A stretch of 64,000 nucleotides of DNA from Symbiodinium natans (GCA_905221605.1 CAJNDS010002516.1:122001-186000), one strand, 5' to 3'; numbered from the stretch's first letter, positions 28,779 to 41,115 are shown. The notes: generated from the letters alone by a model not told the origin. A program made the numbers and translations.

Positions 28779-31700
28779 GCCGCTTTGCCGAGCGTAGCAA
28801 GCGTTTGGCACTTCGGCTATCTTGTTTGTGAGTACACGAACCTTTCAAATGCAGGTTCCGTTGCGGTTCCTTGCAATGGCTGGTGCTTGGTGTACTTGTT
28901 TCCGCCGCGGTTCTGTAAGATGGTTGCCAACCTGTGCTGTTTGGCTAGTTGGTTGCTCCAGGGCATGTTTTTGGTTCGAAGTCCGGGCTCTCACAGCGTC
29001 GCAACTGTCCAATGGGTCAGCATCTATTTCGTGCAGGCGATGAAGAGCTTCCTGCCGATATCATCCCTTTGGCGTGTTCCGGGAGTGATGGCCAATGCTA
29101 TGTGTCCACAGCTCCTCGCCTGCATTTCCTGCGCTGCAATACAGTAAGGTCCGATTGCGATGTAAAGCTTGAACATACACGTAGCGACGTAGTGCTTCAG
29201 CGAGGTTAACGACTGAAGTGCGCACGTAGTTTCGGCAATGGTTATTGCTAAGGTGGGCTGCAGGAACTGGCAGGAGCGAACAGAAGATTTGAATCGAAAG
29301 CTATTGTCAGGCTTCAAGCAAGGCTTCAGGCTTTGAGCCAATCATTTCTTGGTTCGACAATCTCGTAACTACTCTTGCCTTAACAGAGCAACTCTCGTCC
29401 TCCCGCAAGCTGCTCCTCATGGGGCTGAGGCAAACCTCGATGGCGAGACCAACCTAAAGATCAAGGCGTGCGCCGCTGAAGCACAAGCATTTTTGTGCCG
29501 CTCGATCGAAGCAGCAGCAACTGCAACGACTACCGCTGCCAGCACCAGCAACAGCAGCGACAGTGATAGCAGCAGCACCACCGCTACCACAGCAAAATAG
29601 CAAGAAAACACAAGAGCGACAGCAACGGTGCCAGCAACCACCAGGACGACGACGAACAAACCGCAACCACTATAGCCACAAATACAGCAGCTTAAGTAAC
29701 TTCAACAATCGAGCAACAGTAGCAAAAATAATGAGCAGCTGCAGCAGCTCACGAACAGCAACAACAGCAATGTTAACTTGTGAGAAGATCGCTTGAGCGG
29801 GGTGTTCAGCACAAAGCGCTAAGGCGAAGGCCACGCTCATGGACCGCCACTGTTGGATCAGGCCTCACAGGGTTCAATGATGTTCAATGCATTCCCCCTG
29901 CCGACACCGCGTGTCCTGAGCCTCCCTGCCGGCCGGTGATGGGATTTTCTGCCTGCGAGAGAACTGTGAGGCCGTGGAGAAATTGGCCATGTTGGATGCT
30001 GCGCTTCATGTCGAGGCCGACTTGTTTGTCGCATAAAATGAGTCCTTTCAACGCGCTGCAGACAAAAGCACGCTAGCCTGAGTGTTTCACGCAAACAACG
30101 GCCCAGGCTCCGAGCAAATCCCTCACCAAGTTCTCAGGATCACTGAAGATATACCACAGAGACACTGAAGAGTCTACATCGTCACTGCTGCTTTGTTGCA
30201 TGGAATCAGGCAGATGTGTTTAACGTAAGTTTGATGACAAGCTTGTAAGGGTCGGTTCGGGACGAACAACAGAGGTTGGTTCTTAATGAGTCCTTGGGGA
30301 ATGAGGTTTCCTCTGAATGCATCCCTTGAAGGGTTGTGCTAATAGAGAATAATTGGGTCCTTTTCGGGTGAGTAACGTTGAGGTCTGCCAACAACCTGCT
30401 GCTGCGTGGTACCCGATTGCGCAACACCGCCTGGCTCTTTGGTGTTGTGGTCTACACGGGGAAAGACACGAGGATGGTGATGAATTCTCGTGACATCCCG
30501 ACAAAGCTGGCCAACCTGGAGCGCGTGGTGAATCGGGCCATGCTGGTGGTGTTGGGCGCACAGGCTTTCCTGTCCAGCCTCAGTTCGATTCTCTATGTTT
30601 CAAACGAGTTTCGCTTTCGGACTTCCTGGTACCTGTATCCTTCTGGGACCTACATCAAGGAAGGAGTTGCTTTCCGGCTTGCGGCGAACTGGTTCAAATT
30701 CTTTATTTTATATTCGAACCTGATGCCCATCTCGCTGTATTCAACAATGGAGATTTGCAACTATGCGCAAGCATTCTTTGTAAAGAGCGACCTCAAGATG
30801 TACGACGAAGAGCAGGCATGAGCTGCCAGCAAAAACCACATGCATAAACATGCGTAACCTTGCGTCAAAGGGCGGCTTGGCTTGCTTGACTTCTCTGATG
30901 AGGACTGTCCAGCCGCTGTTCGCTCTACAAACTTGTGTCACGAGCTCGGACAAATCTCGTACATCTTCTCTGATCCACGTCTGCAGATGGCAAGGGTGGC
31001 CGAGTTACTGCGTAGAACAAGAACCGAAAGCATCGCGCTCGCGGTTTGACCGTTAGAGTAGTGTTGAGGACGTCAGCAGCAAGTGTCAGTGAGGCCTGCA
31101 TGGCTGCATTCCAACACCAGCAGTTGGACACAGCATAGTTGCTAACAGGGCTCATGAAAGCAGCGGTTTCGCCTCTCAAGTGACGCTGCACGTTTTATGT
31201 CAGTATCTGCCCAGGACAAGACAGGTACCCTGACACAGAATGTCATGGAGCTCAAACGTCCCTCGTCAAAGTGCGGAACATGCCCCTGATTAGTGATGCA
31301 TGATTCTGGTAAAAGCATGCTTTGGACGGGTTCTGTAGCTTGTCAGACGGCCTATCCTCTCTGCCCACACTCCCAGCGGCGGCCTGCGCAGTGTCAATTT
31401 GTCAAGACCCGCCAGCCCTTACACGGACATGGTTGTTGTTCATTCTGCTGGTATCAGCATGTACCAGCAGTGAGCCAAGGCGTTTCGTTTGCGGGGCAGG
31501 CGCGGTGCCCCCGGTTTGGAGCCTTGTGCTTCGGTGCAGTCTGGCACCTTCCAGCCTGATTGCACTGATTGCACTGAGAGGTGTTTGGCGAGATCACAGA
31601 AGAGCCGGGCTTCTCCGATGTCGCTGGAGTTCAAGGCTGGCGGCAAATAGGCAATCACAAGCGCGCCCGAACCTCAGAGGTGGAAACGTGCGCAGTAGTT

Positions 31701-33117
31701 TGTTGCAGTTGTTTTCAGTTGTTCAGCGCAAGCAGAGCTGCAAGGATCTGCAAGGCATTCCAGGAAAGTGGTCGTCCCCCCCAATCAGATGACTGGCGAG
31801 TGACATTGTGATGTTTTGCTACGCTGCTGCACGTTGTACAGTGCAACGCTTGTGAATTGAGGTCGATGCATTTCTGCAGATCCTGTCGGTTGCACATACT
31901 GCCGCTGCGCTTTTCTACTTAAGCGATGCTGATAGGCGGCTGTCGTCAGTACACAACAGCAGAGCCACCAAGTTGCCTGTCAAATACTGACATGCCTTCC
32001 CTTCAAAGACTTGGGACTGTAGGTCATGGTCACGACCGACAAGCAGGGCTGCCAGTGCTACGAAGCCGAAAGTCCAGATGAAGGCTCGGGTGGCCGGTGG
32101 GCCGAGGAGGTTTTTGGGGTGGGACACGCTGACAAAGCCCAGGTGCACTGGTTGAAGGTGCCAAGCAGATGGGGTGGCAACTTATCTGACTGTGCTGACG
32201 TTTTTTTTTTTTTGGCCAGCTTTGCTTTGAGAAAGAAGCCTGATGGCGTCAAGCAGCATGTTTTCAAACAGGCACTACTGCAGTCGAACCGCGGATTCTC
32301 TCGTGGTTCAAGTGCACAAGCAATCACTGACGTACAAGATCCTAGCCGTCAACAATTTCAATTCCACGAGGCGGCCGGGGTGTATGCCTGCGTAAGAAGG
32401 GTGGAAAATCAGCACATGCTCAATCAGCGGTTGAAGGTGCATATGGTGCCTTTCTTGACAGGAAGCGCATGTCTTCTTTGGTGCAGACGGCAAATGGAGA
32501 GACCTGGCTTTTGGTCAAAGGTGCCGACAACGTGATGATGGACAGGGCGGAAAACGTTCCACTCTGGCTGACAGAAAGTTTGGCAAACTTTTCGAGGAGT
32601 GGATTGAGAACATTGGTTCTGGGTCATCGGCGTTTGGATCCTCAAGAGGCTCAGTCTTGGCTGCAGACGTACGATGCGGCGCAGTGTGCACTGGAAGGCC
32701 GAGATGCCAAGTTGGAGGCGGCTTGGAAGATCTCTTCATAATGTTTGTGCCGTGTTGTTCCTTTCTGACTTGCAAAGCACATGAACTCCTGAAGACATAG
32801 AGGCGCGCTAGGCTACGTATACTGTATCCCTCACATGCCCGGGAGAGAGAACTCCCTCTCCAAGCCAAACCGCCAAGCTTGAGTTCCTCCCTCACAGAAC
32901 TCTTTTCAACGCTAGGGCACAGGGGGGGTACCTGTTTCATGTTCGTGGCTACTGGTTTTCTGTGTTCAGCAGGGTTTGGCACACATCGGCATTCCCTCTG
33001 CGCGTCAGGCGGCTGCTGAGAACATCGAGGTGAAGCTTGAGATGGTCGGCGTCACGGGTATCGAGGACAAGCTGCAGATTGGCGTTCCAGACACCATCCT
33101 AAAGCTGAGAGACGCAG
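28313..33117 (+). CDS. P4-type ATPase (phospholipid flippase), multi-exon, 3' part missing
   Basis: P4-ATPases flip phospholipids across membranes using ATP. Exons on + follow the family order: 28313-28778; 29037-29110 ('EELPADIIPLACS', 'GQCYVSTA'); 29430-about 29497 ('ANLDGETNLKIKACA'); about 29962-30015; 30107-30171 ('KFSGSLKIYH'); 30383-30815 ('LLLRGTRLRNTAWLFGVVVY'); 30903-30971 ('ELGQISYIFS'); 31215-31257 (DKTGTLT, the phosphorylated Asp); possibly 31581-31650; about 32056-32083 ('YEAESPDE'); about 32292-32370 ('YKILAVNNFNSTR'); 32462-32717 ('KRMSSLVQ', 'LLVKGADNVMMDRA'); 33009-33117 ('MVGVTGIEDKLQIGVPDTI'). Junction phases agree where both ends are fixed. Introns are 90-340 bp, mostly GC-AG. 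The exons for TGDK, GDGxND and the last six helices are not seen in the remaining 31 kb. The parts flanking 32.3 kb are in different frames, so a small intron or frameshift is possible there. Confidence 0.9.
29505..29775 (+). repeat. Degenerate CAG/ACC-type trinucleotide region in a P4-ATPase intron
   Basis: Imperfect runs of AGC, AAC, GAC and ACC follow exon 3 and end before exon 4. This accounts for the alternative Ser/Thr-rich and Val/Leu-rich open frames on both strands. Confidence 0.7.
30383..30815 (+). CDS. P4-ATPase exon 6 (helices 3-4 and 'PISLY' region)
   Basis: Encodes 'LLLRGTRLRNTAWLFGVVVY', then the third helix, 'RFRTSWYLYPSG' and the fourth helix with 'LMPISLYSTMEICNYAQA'. PISL is the P4-specific replacement of the PEGL motif of other P-type ATPases and is linked to lipid transport. 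The acceptor AG is at 30381-30382, and the donor GC is at 30816. Confidence 0.92.
31215..31257 (+). CDS. P4-ATPase exon 8 with the catalytic DKTGTLT motif
   Basis: Begins exactly at GACAAGACAGGT after CCCAG and encodes DKTGTLTQNVMELK. The previous exon ends 'YIFS' at 30971 just before GATCCACG, so the intron 30972-31214 has GA-AG ends. The donor is GT at about 31258. The downstream junction is not resolved. Confidence 0.88.
32462..33117 (+). CDS. P4-ATPase exons 12 and 13 (nucleotide-binding domain)
   Basis: Exon 12 (32462-32717) encodes 'KRMSSLVQTANGETWLLVKG' and 'SRSGLRTLVLGHRRL', the KGA nucleotide-binding loop and the GLRTL motif. Exon 13 (33009-33117) encodes 'VKLEMVGVTGIEDKLQIGVP', the start of the return to the P domain. 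The intron 32718-33008 is GC-AG, with GCGGCT at both its start and the start of exon 13. Exon 13 ends at a GT donor at 33118, so another exon is expected. Confidence 0.9.
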
Positions 33118-34335
33118 GTCAGGTTCAATCAAACCTTGCTTGGGCATTATGGTGATGCATGGGCTTTCGGCATGCAATTTGCTCGAGCGCTATGTTCTGG
33201 ACTGGGGTGGGAGGGTGCGTGATTGTTCACATCCGGAGCCGCGTTGATTTTTCAGTAGTTAAAATGACAACGGTAATCAGTTCATGTAGTCGTAGTTTGT
33301 TTCCTCAAAACAGGGACGTGTAATTCACGCTTTAAAATATTCGGCGTGGCTTCTAACTAGCATACTAAGCTACTAATCGAGAGGTAGCGTGGTAGCCTTA
33401 TATACTGCATTGCATTGTGGTAGTGTTGTTTTGAACATGCTGGGGTTTACGGTGTTGGGGGGACCTTCTTAGGGTCCGTATTGTAATCCTGGGGTCCCGT
33501 ATTTTCATAAACCCCTATGTTGCAATCGACTAGCATTCCTCCATGATAGGGGCTAGTTTGTTTAAAGTAGTCAGTGAATGAAAGCTGAAGAGGTCACATT
33601 TTTTGGGTCACATTTTTTGGAACTGGCCCCCTCTTCTTCGAACAGTTATAAGTTATAAGATCATTATCATATTAAACTACTGTACTGCGAACCTGGGGAG
33701 ACTTGTGCAAGTAGGAGAGGCTACATTGTGGTTTTCTAACTCAGCTTGCTTAGTTAGGTCAAGTCGCCCTTAATTAGATTAGGGTAGACAAGTACAATCA
33801 GGAGACGCTATTGTCACAAATAGTTGAGTTAGCACCTTTCGCCCTTGAAATGGACTACAACACTAATCTGGGCGGCAGGCACTAGTACGCAAACCAAGTA
33901 AACTATGTTGGATGCTTTTTCTACCAGTAATAGACTTAGTCTAGCTAGTGCAACTAGCCCGTAAATAGAGTAGCAATCCTCCCCACTTTACTATTAACCG
34001 CAGGGGGCAGACTTTTACAATTAGGAGGTCGCAGGCACGCAAAAGACCTGGACACGAACTGCCGCGCACATGGTTTCCGCGTCGGCTTTGGGTAGCAAAG
34101 CGCGGGAGCTACGAAGGCTGGCTGCCGAGCAGGGAACTACGTAGGCTGGCTGCCAAGCAGGGAATTGGGACCGCACATGGCTCTGCCGAAAACCTCGTGA
34201 AAGCCGATGTTTCGTACAGATTTAGTATCCGAAACTGCGAAAATCCGAAACCTGCGACATGGGTGTTGTGTTGGCTCCTTGCAGCTTGGTTCTACAGAGA
34301 GGCATGCTGAGGCAAAATCACTGTAAATAAAAGTT
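33118..34335. other. Gene-less stretch after the last P4-ATPase exon
   Basis: AT-richer sequence with no exon recognised. Bases 33492-33515 match 27381-27404 at 22 of 24 positions (core GGGTCCC then TATTTTC). Short TAGTTAG-type motifs recur. Confidence 0.45.
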
Positions 34336-34705
34336 GTTGGCTTAGTACGCTCACCATGACTAATTCGTTTGTCTTTCTCCAGTGATCCCTTTGTTCTTTT
34401 TTCTTTATTTATTCGGGTCTTTCTGTTGATAGCTCCTTCTGTATGAATTGAATGATTTTCAATTTTTATCAATCTGTTTGTTTTTTTGTCAAGTATGTAT
34501 TTCTTTCTGTCCTTCTTTCTGTGTATTGTTTCTTTGCGTCGTTGCGTTTTTGTGTACTAATTTCTTTCTTTCCTTATTTCTTTATTTCTTTATTTATTTC
34601 GTTTATTTCTTTGTGTTTTATGTCTAGCTTTCTTCATTTGTTTCTTTGTTTTGTTCTGTATTTATTTCTTTCTCGTTCATTCTTTCTGTATGTTTTTTGT
34701 TTGGG
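34336..34705 (+). repeat. T-rich low-complexity tract (TTTCTTTATTTC type)
   Basis: T/C-rich sequence with many TTTC and TTTATTTC runs. An open frame across it is Phe/Ser/Leu rich and has no motif. Confidence 0.8.
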
Positions 34706-34835
34706 GGGGTTACACCGCCCATATTCATATGGCGATCATGCCGAAAACGCTGGTATTCACTGACTTATTGCCTCGTTGCACAACATATTACATGTTTGGT
34801 TTGGGTTCAGGGTTACGGTCGGCATGAACGTTATA

Positions 34836-35160
34836 ACCGCCCCCTCTCCCCCTCTCTCCCCCTCTCTCCCCCTCTCCCCCCCCTCTCCCCTCTCTCCCCC
34901 CCCCCTCCACCCTTCTCCCCTCTCCCCCTCCCCCCTCTCTTCCTCCCCTCCCCCCCTCCCCCTCTCCTCCCCCCCTCCCCCTCCACCCTCTCCCCTCTCC
35001 GCTCTCCCCTCTCTCCCCTCCACCTCTCCCCCTCCCCCCCCCCCCCCCCACTCTCCCCTCCTCCCCCTCCTCCCTCTCCCCCCCTCCCCTCCCTCTGCCC
35101 CCCCCTCTCCCCCCCTCTCCCCCCTCTCTCCCCCTCTCTTCTTCTCCCCCCCTCTCCCGA
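34836..35160 (+). repeat. Polypyrimidine tract (CCCCTCTC)n
   Basis: About 325 bp almost without purines, built of CCCCTCTCC-like units. Frames through it give Pro/Ser-rich (+) or Gly/Arg/Glu-rich (-) peptides. Such a tract can form triplex (H-DNA). Confidence 0.93.
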
Positions 35161-35874
35161 AACCTCCAGGGCGGGCTGCGGCCGGATTTTTTACGCGGCT
35201 CTTTCCAAGTATGAGACGCTATGCTTCAACTACAGGTAGTTGAGTTAGCGCCAGTAGCTCTGAAATAGACTAGCGTTCCTCCTCACTGCACTTCTAATCA
35301 TGCTAGTCTGAGAGGCAGGCACCAGTACCCAAGCCAAACAACCAAAACATAGCATAAATAAGAACAACAAACCAAAACTCGAGCTGCCGGAGAGGGTGGC
35401 GGCTTGAAGTTTCAAAGCTGACAAACAAAGTCAACAAGACAACAAGCGCAAATCTGGGCGCACCCAACCACAAGCCCAAAAGGCGGGCAATAGCGACACC
35501 ACAACGAAACAAACGCCCCAAACACATCTGGACGCTGCTTTTATGGGAGGTTGGTTTTTGGGGGAGGGGAGGGGGCGGGCAACCACCCTCCCTCCACCCA
35601 AGACCAGCCTCACCACAGAACCAGCAAGCTTATATACTCATATATCCATACATATATATATATATATACATATGTATATACATATATGTGGCATGGACCT
35701 TTATGTATTATTTGGCTTTTGCTCTTGGTTAATAATCAATTTGCATATACGTTTCTATGCCTGTTATCATAGTTGAAGACTTTCGTTTTCTGTCGCGTCA
35801 CGACGTTTCGTCAAGCCATTCCCGATGCCGAAATACTCACGAGGGTTTAGGCGTTAGGGTTTAGGCCCAAGGGA
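35161..35874. other. Spacer with a short TA-rich microsatellite
   Basis: No gene recognised. A TATA/CATATA microsatellite lies at about 35630-35690. Two degenerate TTTAGG motifs lie at about 35850-35866, immediately before the 0.8-kb satellite array. Confidence 0.5.
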
Positions 35875-38800
35875 CCCTTTCCCGACATTGCTAAGAATAC
35901 AAACAAGAGAAAAGAACACAGAGACATGTAGAGAGCTGTCGAAGGTAGTTAGAAGGGGCAGGGGAAGTCCTCCTTCCATCTCATCATTCCCTTCATTCTC
36001 CTTGCTTAACCTTGCCCTTGTTCTACTCCCCTAATGACAAAAAGAAGAGAGGAGGAAAGGCTCGTGGTATGGACACGAGAAAAGAGAGAGCGGAGAAAGG
36101 AGGAGAACGAACGTGGGAAACGAAAGGAAGGAGAGCTAGAGAGAGGATGGAGAGATAGAGAGGGGAAATGAAGGACAAAGACCGTGGAAGAAAGGAGTGA
36201 GCGATGCTCGGGAAGTAAGCGTAAGGGTGAGGAAAACGAACAGTGGATGAAAAAACAAGTGTCCTGCCCCACCTCTTCTCGTTTCTTCTTGATTTTCTCC
36301 GTCTCCTTGTTGTTCTCCAAGCAATCCTGTTTCCACCATCGCTTCCTCCTTCCTCTTCTTCATTGTTTCTGTGTCACTCACCCTGTTTCCCTAGCTGTCG
36401 CTCTTCCGCTGCCTTCCTTCTTCCTCTTCTCCCTGATTACTGTCTCCTTCTCTTTGCTTTTCTATCTGTCTCCATCTCTCTCACTCCGGCGCCGCCCTGT
36501 GTTTCTGTTCATTGCTCATCCTTTCTGACTTTACGAGGCAGAACCTGTACAAACGATGGGCCCTGTTCTGGACATGGCCCTGCACTGCCTCTTTCAACAC
36601 ACTCCAAACTCTCTGAGCTTCCCCCAAGAGTTTCAGGCGGCCTTCAGAGAGCGTCCCCAAGGGGCCTCCAAGAGTGAAGGAGAGGTGTCAGAGGAGGACC
36701 CTTTCCCCACATTGCTAAGAACAAAGCAAGAGAAAAGAACACAGAGACATGTAGAGAGCTGTGGAAGCTGGTTAGAAGGGGCAGGGGAAGTCCTCCTTCC
36801 ATCTCATCATTCCCATTCATTCTCCTCCTTGTTCTACTCCCCTAATGACAAAAAGAAGAGAGGAGGAAAGGCTCGTGGGATGGACGCGAGAAAAGGGAGA
36901 GCGGAGAAAGGAGGAGAACGAACGTGGGAAAAGAAAGGAAGGAGAGCTAGAGAGAGGATGGAGAGATAGAGAGGGGAAATGAAGGACAAAGACCGTGGAA
37001 GAAAGGAGTGAGCGATGCTCGGGAAGTAAGCGTAAGGGTGAGGAAAAGGAACAGTGGATAACAATAACAAGTGTCCTGCCCTACTTGTTCTCGTTTCTTC
37101 TTGATTTTCTCCGTCTCCTTGTTGTTCTCCAAGCAATCCTGTTTCCACCATCGCTTCCTCCTTCCTCTTGCTCATTGTTTCTGTTTCCTTCACCCTATTT
37201 CCCTCGCTGTCGCTCTTCCGCTGCCTTCCTTCTTGCTCGTCTCCCTGATTACTGTCTCCTTCTCTTTGCTTCTCTATCTGTCTCCATCTCTCTCACTCCG
37301 GCGTCCCCCGGTGTTTTCTGTTCATTGCTCATTCTTACGAGGCAGACGCTGTGCAAACGATGGGTCCTGTTATGGACATGGTCCTGCACTGCCTCTTTCC
37401 ACACACTCCAACCATCTCTGAGCCTCCACAAAATTTCACACGCCTTCTCCCCAAAAACCCTCCAAGAGTGAAGGAGAGGTGTCAGAGGAGGACCCTTTCC
37501 CCACATTGGTAAGAAGAAAAACAAGAGAAAAGATCACAAAGACATGTGGAGAGGTGTGGAAGGTAGTTAACTGCAAGGAGCAGGAGAAGTCCCCCTTCCA
37601 TCATATCATTCCCTTCTTTTTGCTTAACCTTGCCCTTCTTCTATCCCCCCCTACTTAATAACAAACGGAACAGAGGAGGAAAGGGTCATGGAATGGACAC
37701 GAGAAAAGGGAGAGCGGAGAAAGGAGGAGAGCGAACGTGGAGATTAAAAAAAAGGAGGGAGAGCTAGAGAGAGGATAGAGAGAAAGAGAGGGGAAATGAA
37801 GGACAAAGACCGCCCATCCTTTACGAGGCAGACCCTGTGCAAACGATGGGTCCTGTTCTGGGCATGGTCCTGCGCTGCCTCTTTCCACAAAATTTCACAC
37901 GCCTTCTTTTCAAGGGGCCTCCACGAGTGAAGGGGAGGTGTCAGAGGAGGACCCTTTCCCCACATTGCTAAGAAGAAGCCAAGAGAAAAGAACACAGAGA
38001 CATGCAGAGAGCTGTGGAAGGTAGTTACAAGGTGCAGGAGCAGTCCTCCTTCGATCTTATCATTCCCTTCATTCTCCTCGCTTAACCTTGCCCTTGTTCT
38101 ATCCCCCGAGAAAAGGGAGAGCGGAGAAAGGAGGAGAACGAACACGGAACAAGAAAGGAAGGAGAGCTAGAGAGAGGATAGAGAGATAGAGAGGAGAAAT
38201 GAAGCACAAAGACCGTGGAAGAAAGGAGTGAGCGATGCTCGCAGAAACAAGTGCCCTGCCCTACCTATTCCCTTTTCTTCTTGATCTTCCCTGGCCCCCT
38301 TTTGTTCTCCAAGCGGCCCTCTTTTCACCGTCGCTTCCTCCTTCCTCTTCTTCATTGTTTCTGTGTCCTTCACCCTGTTTCCCTATATGTCGCTCTTCCA
38401 CTGTCTTCCTTCTTCCTCTTCTTCATGATTACCGTCTCCTTCTCTTTGCTTCGCTATCTGTCTCCATCTCTTTCACTCCGGAGCCCCCCGGTGTTGCCTA
38501 TGCATTGCTCATCCTTTCTGACTTTACGAGGCAGACCCTGTACAAACGATGGGTCCTGCTCCGGACATGGTCCTGCGCTGCCCACATTGCTAAGAAGAAA
38601 ATTATTTTGCTTTTAACATCCAAACCCTCTCTGCGTAGAGATACTCTGGGGTTGGGCACTCCAGGGACACTCTGGGGCTGGGCACTCCAAACACAGTGGG
38701 GTTGGGCACTCCAGGGAGACTCTCCGGGGACACTGGGGTTGGGCGCTCCAGGTCTGGGTTGGGCACTCCAGAAACACTTTGCGGGTTGGGCACTCCCGGG

Positions 38801-41115
38801 TGCGGAGAAGACTTCTGGGCGAGGAGAAGAGTTGCGTTTAAGATCTAACAGCCCCACACCGAGGGTGGGGAACAAGAGAAAAGAACACAAAGACAAAGGT
38901 AGGTAGAAGGAGCAGGAGAAGTCCTCCTTCCATCTCATCATTCCCTTCATTCTCCTTGCTTAACCATGCATGCCCCTTGTTCTATCCGCCTACTTAATGA
39001 CAAAAGGAACAGAGGAGGAAAGGGTCAAAAGGAGAGCGGAGAAAGGAGGAGAACGAACATGGGAAAAAAAAGGAAGGAGAGCTAGAGAGAGGATAGATAG
39101 ATGGAGAGGAGAAAAGAAGGACAAAGACCGTGGAAGAAAGGAGTGAGCGATGCTCGGGTAATAAGTGTAAGGGCTAAGGAAAAGGAACAGTGGACAACAA
39201 AAACAAGTGTCCTGCCCTACCTCTTCTCTTTTCTTCTTGATCTTCTCTGTCTCCTTTTTTGTTCTCCAAGCGGTCCTCTTTTCACCATCGCTTCCTCCTT
39301 CCCCTTCCTCATTGTTTCTGTTTCCTTCACCCTGTTTCCCTATCTGTCGCTCCTCCGCTGTCTTCTTTCTTCCTCTTCTCCCTGATTACTGTCTCCTTCT
39401 CTTTGCTTCTCTCCATCTCTCTCACTCCGGTGCCCCCCCGGTGTTTTCTGTTCATTGCTCATCCTTTCTGACTTTACGAGGCAGACCCTGTACAAACGAT
39501 GGGTCCTGTTCTGGACATGGCCCTGCACTGCCTCTTTCCACACTCCCCCATGAGTTTCAGGCGGCCTTGAGGGGCGTCCAAGAGTGAAGGAGAGGTGTGA
39601 GAAGAGGACCCTTTCCCCACATTGCTAAGAAGAAAAACAAGAGAAAAGAACACTGAGATATGTAGAGTGGCCTGGAAGGTAGTTAGAAGGAGCAGGAGAA
39701 GTCCTCCTTCCATCTTATCATTCCCTTCATTCTCCTTGCTTAACCTTGCCCTTGTTCTATCCCCCTACTTAATGACAAAAGGAACAGAGGAGGAAAGAGG
39801 AGAACTAACACGGAACAAGAAAGGAAGGAGAGCTAGAGAGAGGATAGAGAGATAGAGAGTAGAAATGAAGGACAAAGACCGTGGAAGAAAGGAGTGAGCG
39901 ATGCTTGAAAAAAACAAGTGCCCTGCCCTACCTATTCCCTTTTCTACTACATCTTCTCTGACCCCTTTTTGTTCTCCAAGCGGCCCTCTTTTCACCGTCG
40001 CTTCCTCCTTCCTCTTCGTCATTGTTTCTATTTCCTTCGCCCTGTTTCCCTATCTGTCGCTCTTCCACTGTCTTCCTTCTTCCTCTTCTCCCTGATTACT
40101 GTCTCCTTCTCTTTGCTTCGCTGTCTGTCTCCATCTCTTTCACTCCGGAGCCCCCCGGTGTTGCCTATGCATTGCTCATCCTTTCTGTCTTTACGAGGCA
40201 GACCCTGTACAAACGATGGGTCCTGCTCTGGACATGGTCCTGCGCTGCCTCTTTCCACACACCCCAAACCCCTCTTCTGAGCCTTCCCCAAGAGTTTCAG
40301 GTGCCCTTTAACGGGCGTCCAAGAGTGAAGGAGAGGTGTGAGAGGAGGACCCTTTCCCCACATTGCTAAGAAGAAAAACAAGAGAAACGAACGCAGAGAC
40401 ATGTAGAGCGGCGTGGAAGGTAGTTAGAAGGAGCAGGAGAAGTCCTCCTTCCATCTCACCATTCCCTTCATTCTCCTTGCTTAACCTTGCCCTTGTTCTA
40501 TCCCCCTACTTAATCACAAAAGGAACAGAGGAGGAAAGTGTCATGGAATGGACACGAGAAAAGGGAGAGCGGAGAAAGGAGGAGAACGAACACGGAACAA
40601 GAAAGGAAGGAGAGCTAGAGAGAGGATAGAGAGATAGAGAGGAGAAATGAAGGACAAAGACCGTGGAAGAAAGGAGTGAGCGATGCTCGGGAAAAAAGCA
40701 TAAGGGTGAGGAAAAGGAACAGTGGATAACAAAAACAAGTGTCCTGCCCTACTTGTTCTCGTTTCTTCTTGTTCTTCTCTGACCCCTTTTTGTTCTCCAA
40801 GCGGCCTTCTTTTTCACCATCGCTTCCTCCTTCCTCTTCTTCATTGTTTCTGTTTCCTTCGCCCTGTTTCCCTATCTATCGCTCTTCCACTGTCTTCCTT
40901 CTTCCTCTTCTCCCTGATTACTGTCTCCTTCTCTTTGCTTCGCTATCTGTCTCCATGTCTCTCACTCCGGCGCCCCCGGTGTTTCTGTTCATTGCTCATC
41001 CTTTCTGACTTTACGAGGCAGAGCCTGTACAAAGGATGGGTCCTGTTCTGGACATGGTCCTGCGCTGCCTCTTTCCACACACTCCAAACCCCTCTAAGCC
41101 TGCCCCAAGATGTTC
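35875..41115 (+). repeat. Tandem satellite array with units of about 0.8 kb
   Basis: The landmark GACCCTTTCCC(C/G)ACATTG recurs near 35875, 36700, 37490, 37950, 39607 and 40349, with a shortened form near 38580 and a variant near 41180. Full units are about 740-830 bp; the 460-bp and longer spacings reflect deletions and insertions. Each unit has a purine-rich first half on + (GGAAAGGAGGAG type) and a pyrimidine-rich second half (CTTCCTCCTTCC type). The many 60-150 codon frames repeat from unit to unit with indels and look non-coding. Confidence 0.9.
38640..38800 (+). repeat. Short G-rich repeat (GGGTTGGGCACTCC)n inside one satellite unit
   Basis: GGGTTGGGCACTCC or a close variant occurs about six times with 12-24 bp spacers. 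It is absent from the other satellite units, so it was gained after the array formed. Confidence 0.85.

Noticed and set aside
34646-35243. Proline-rich protein genes of 155-197 codons
   Set aside because: They are translations of the CCCCTCTC tract; the composition is entirely low complexity.
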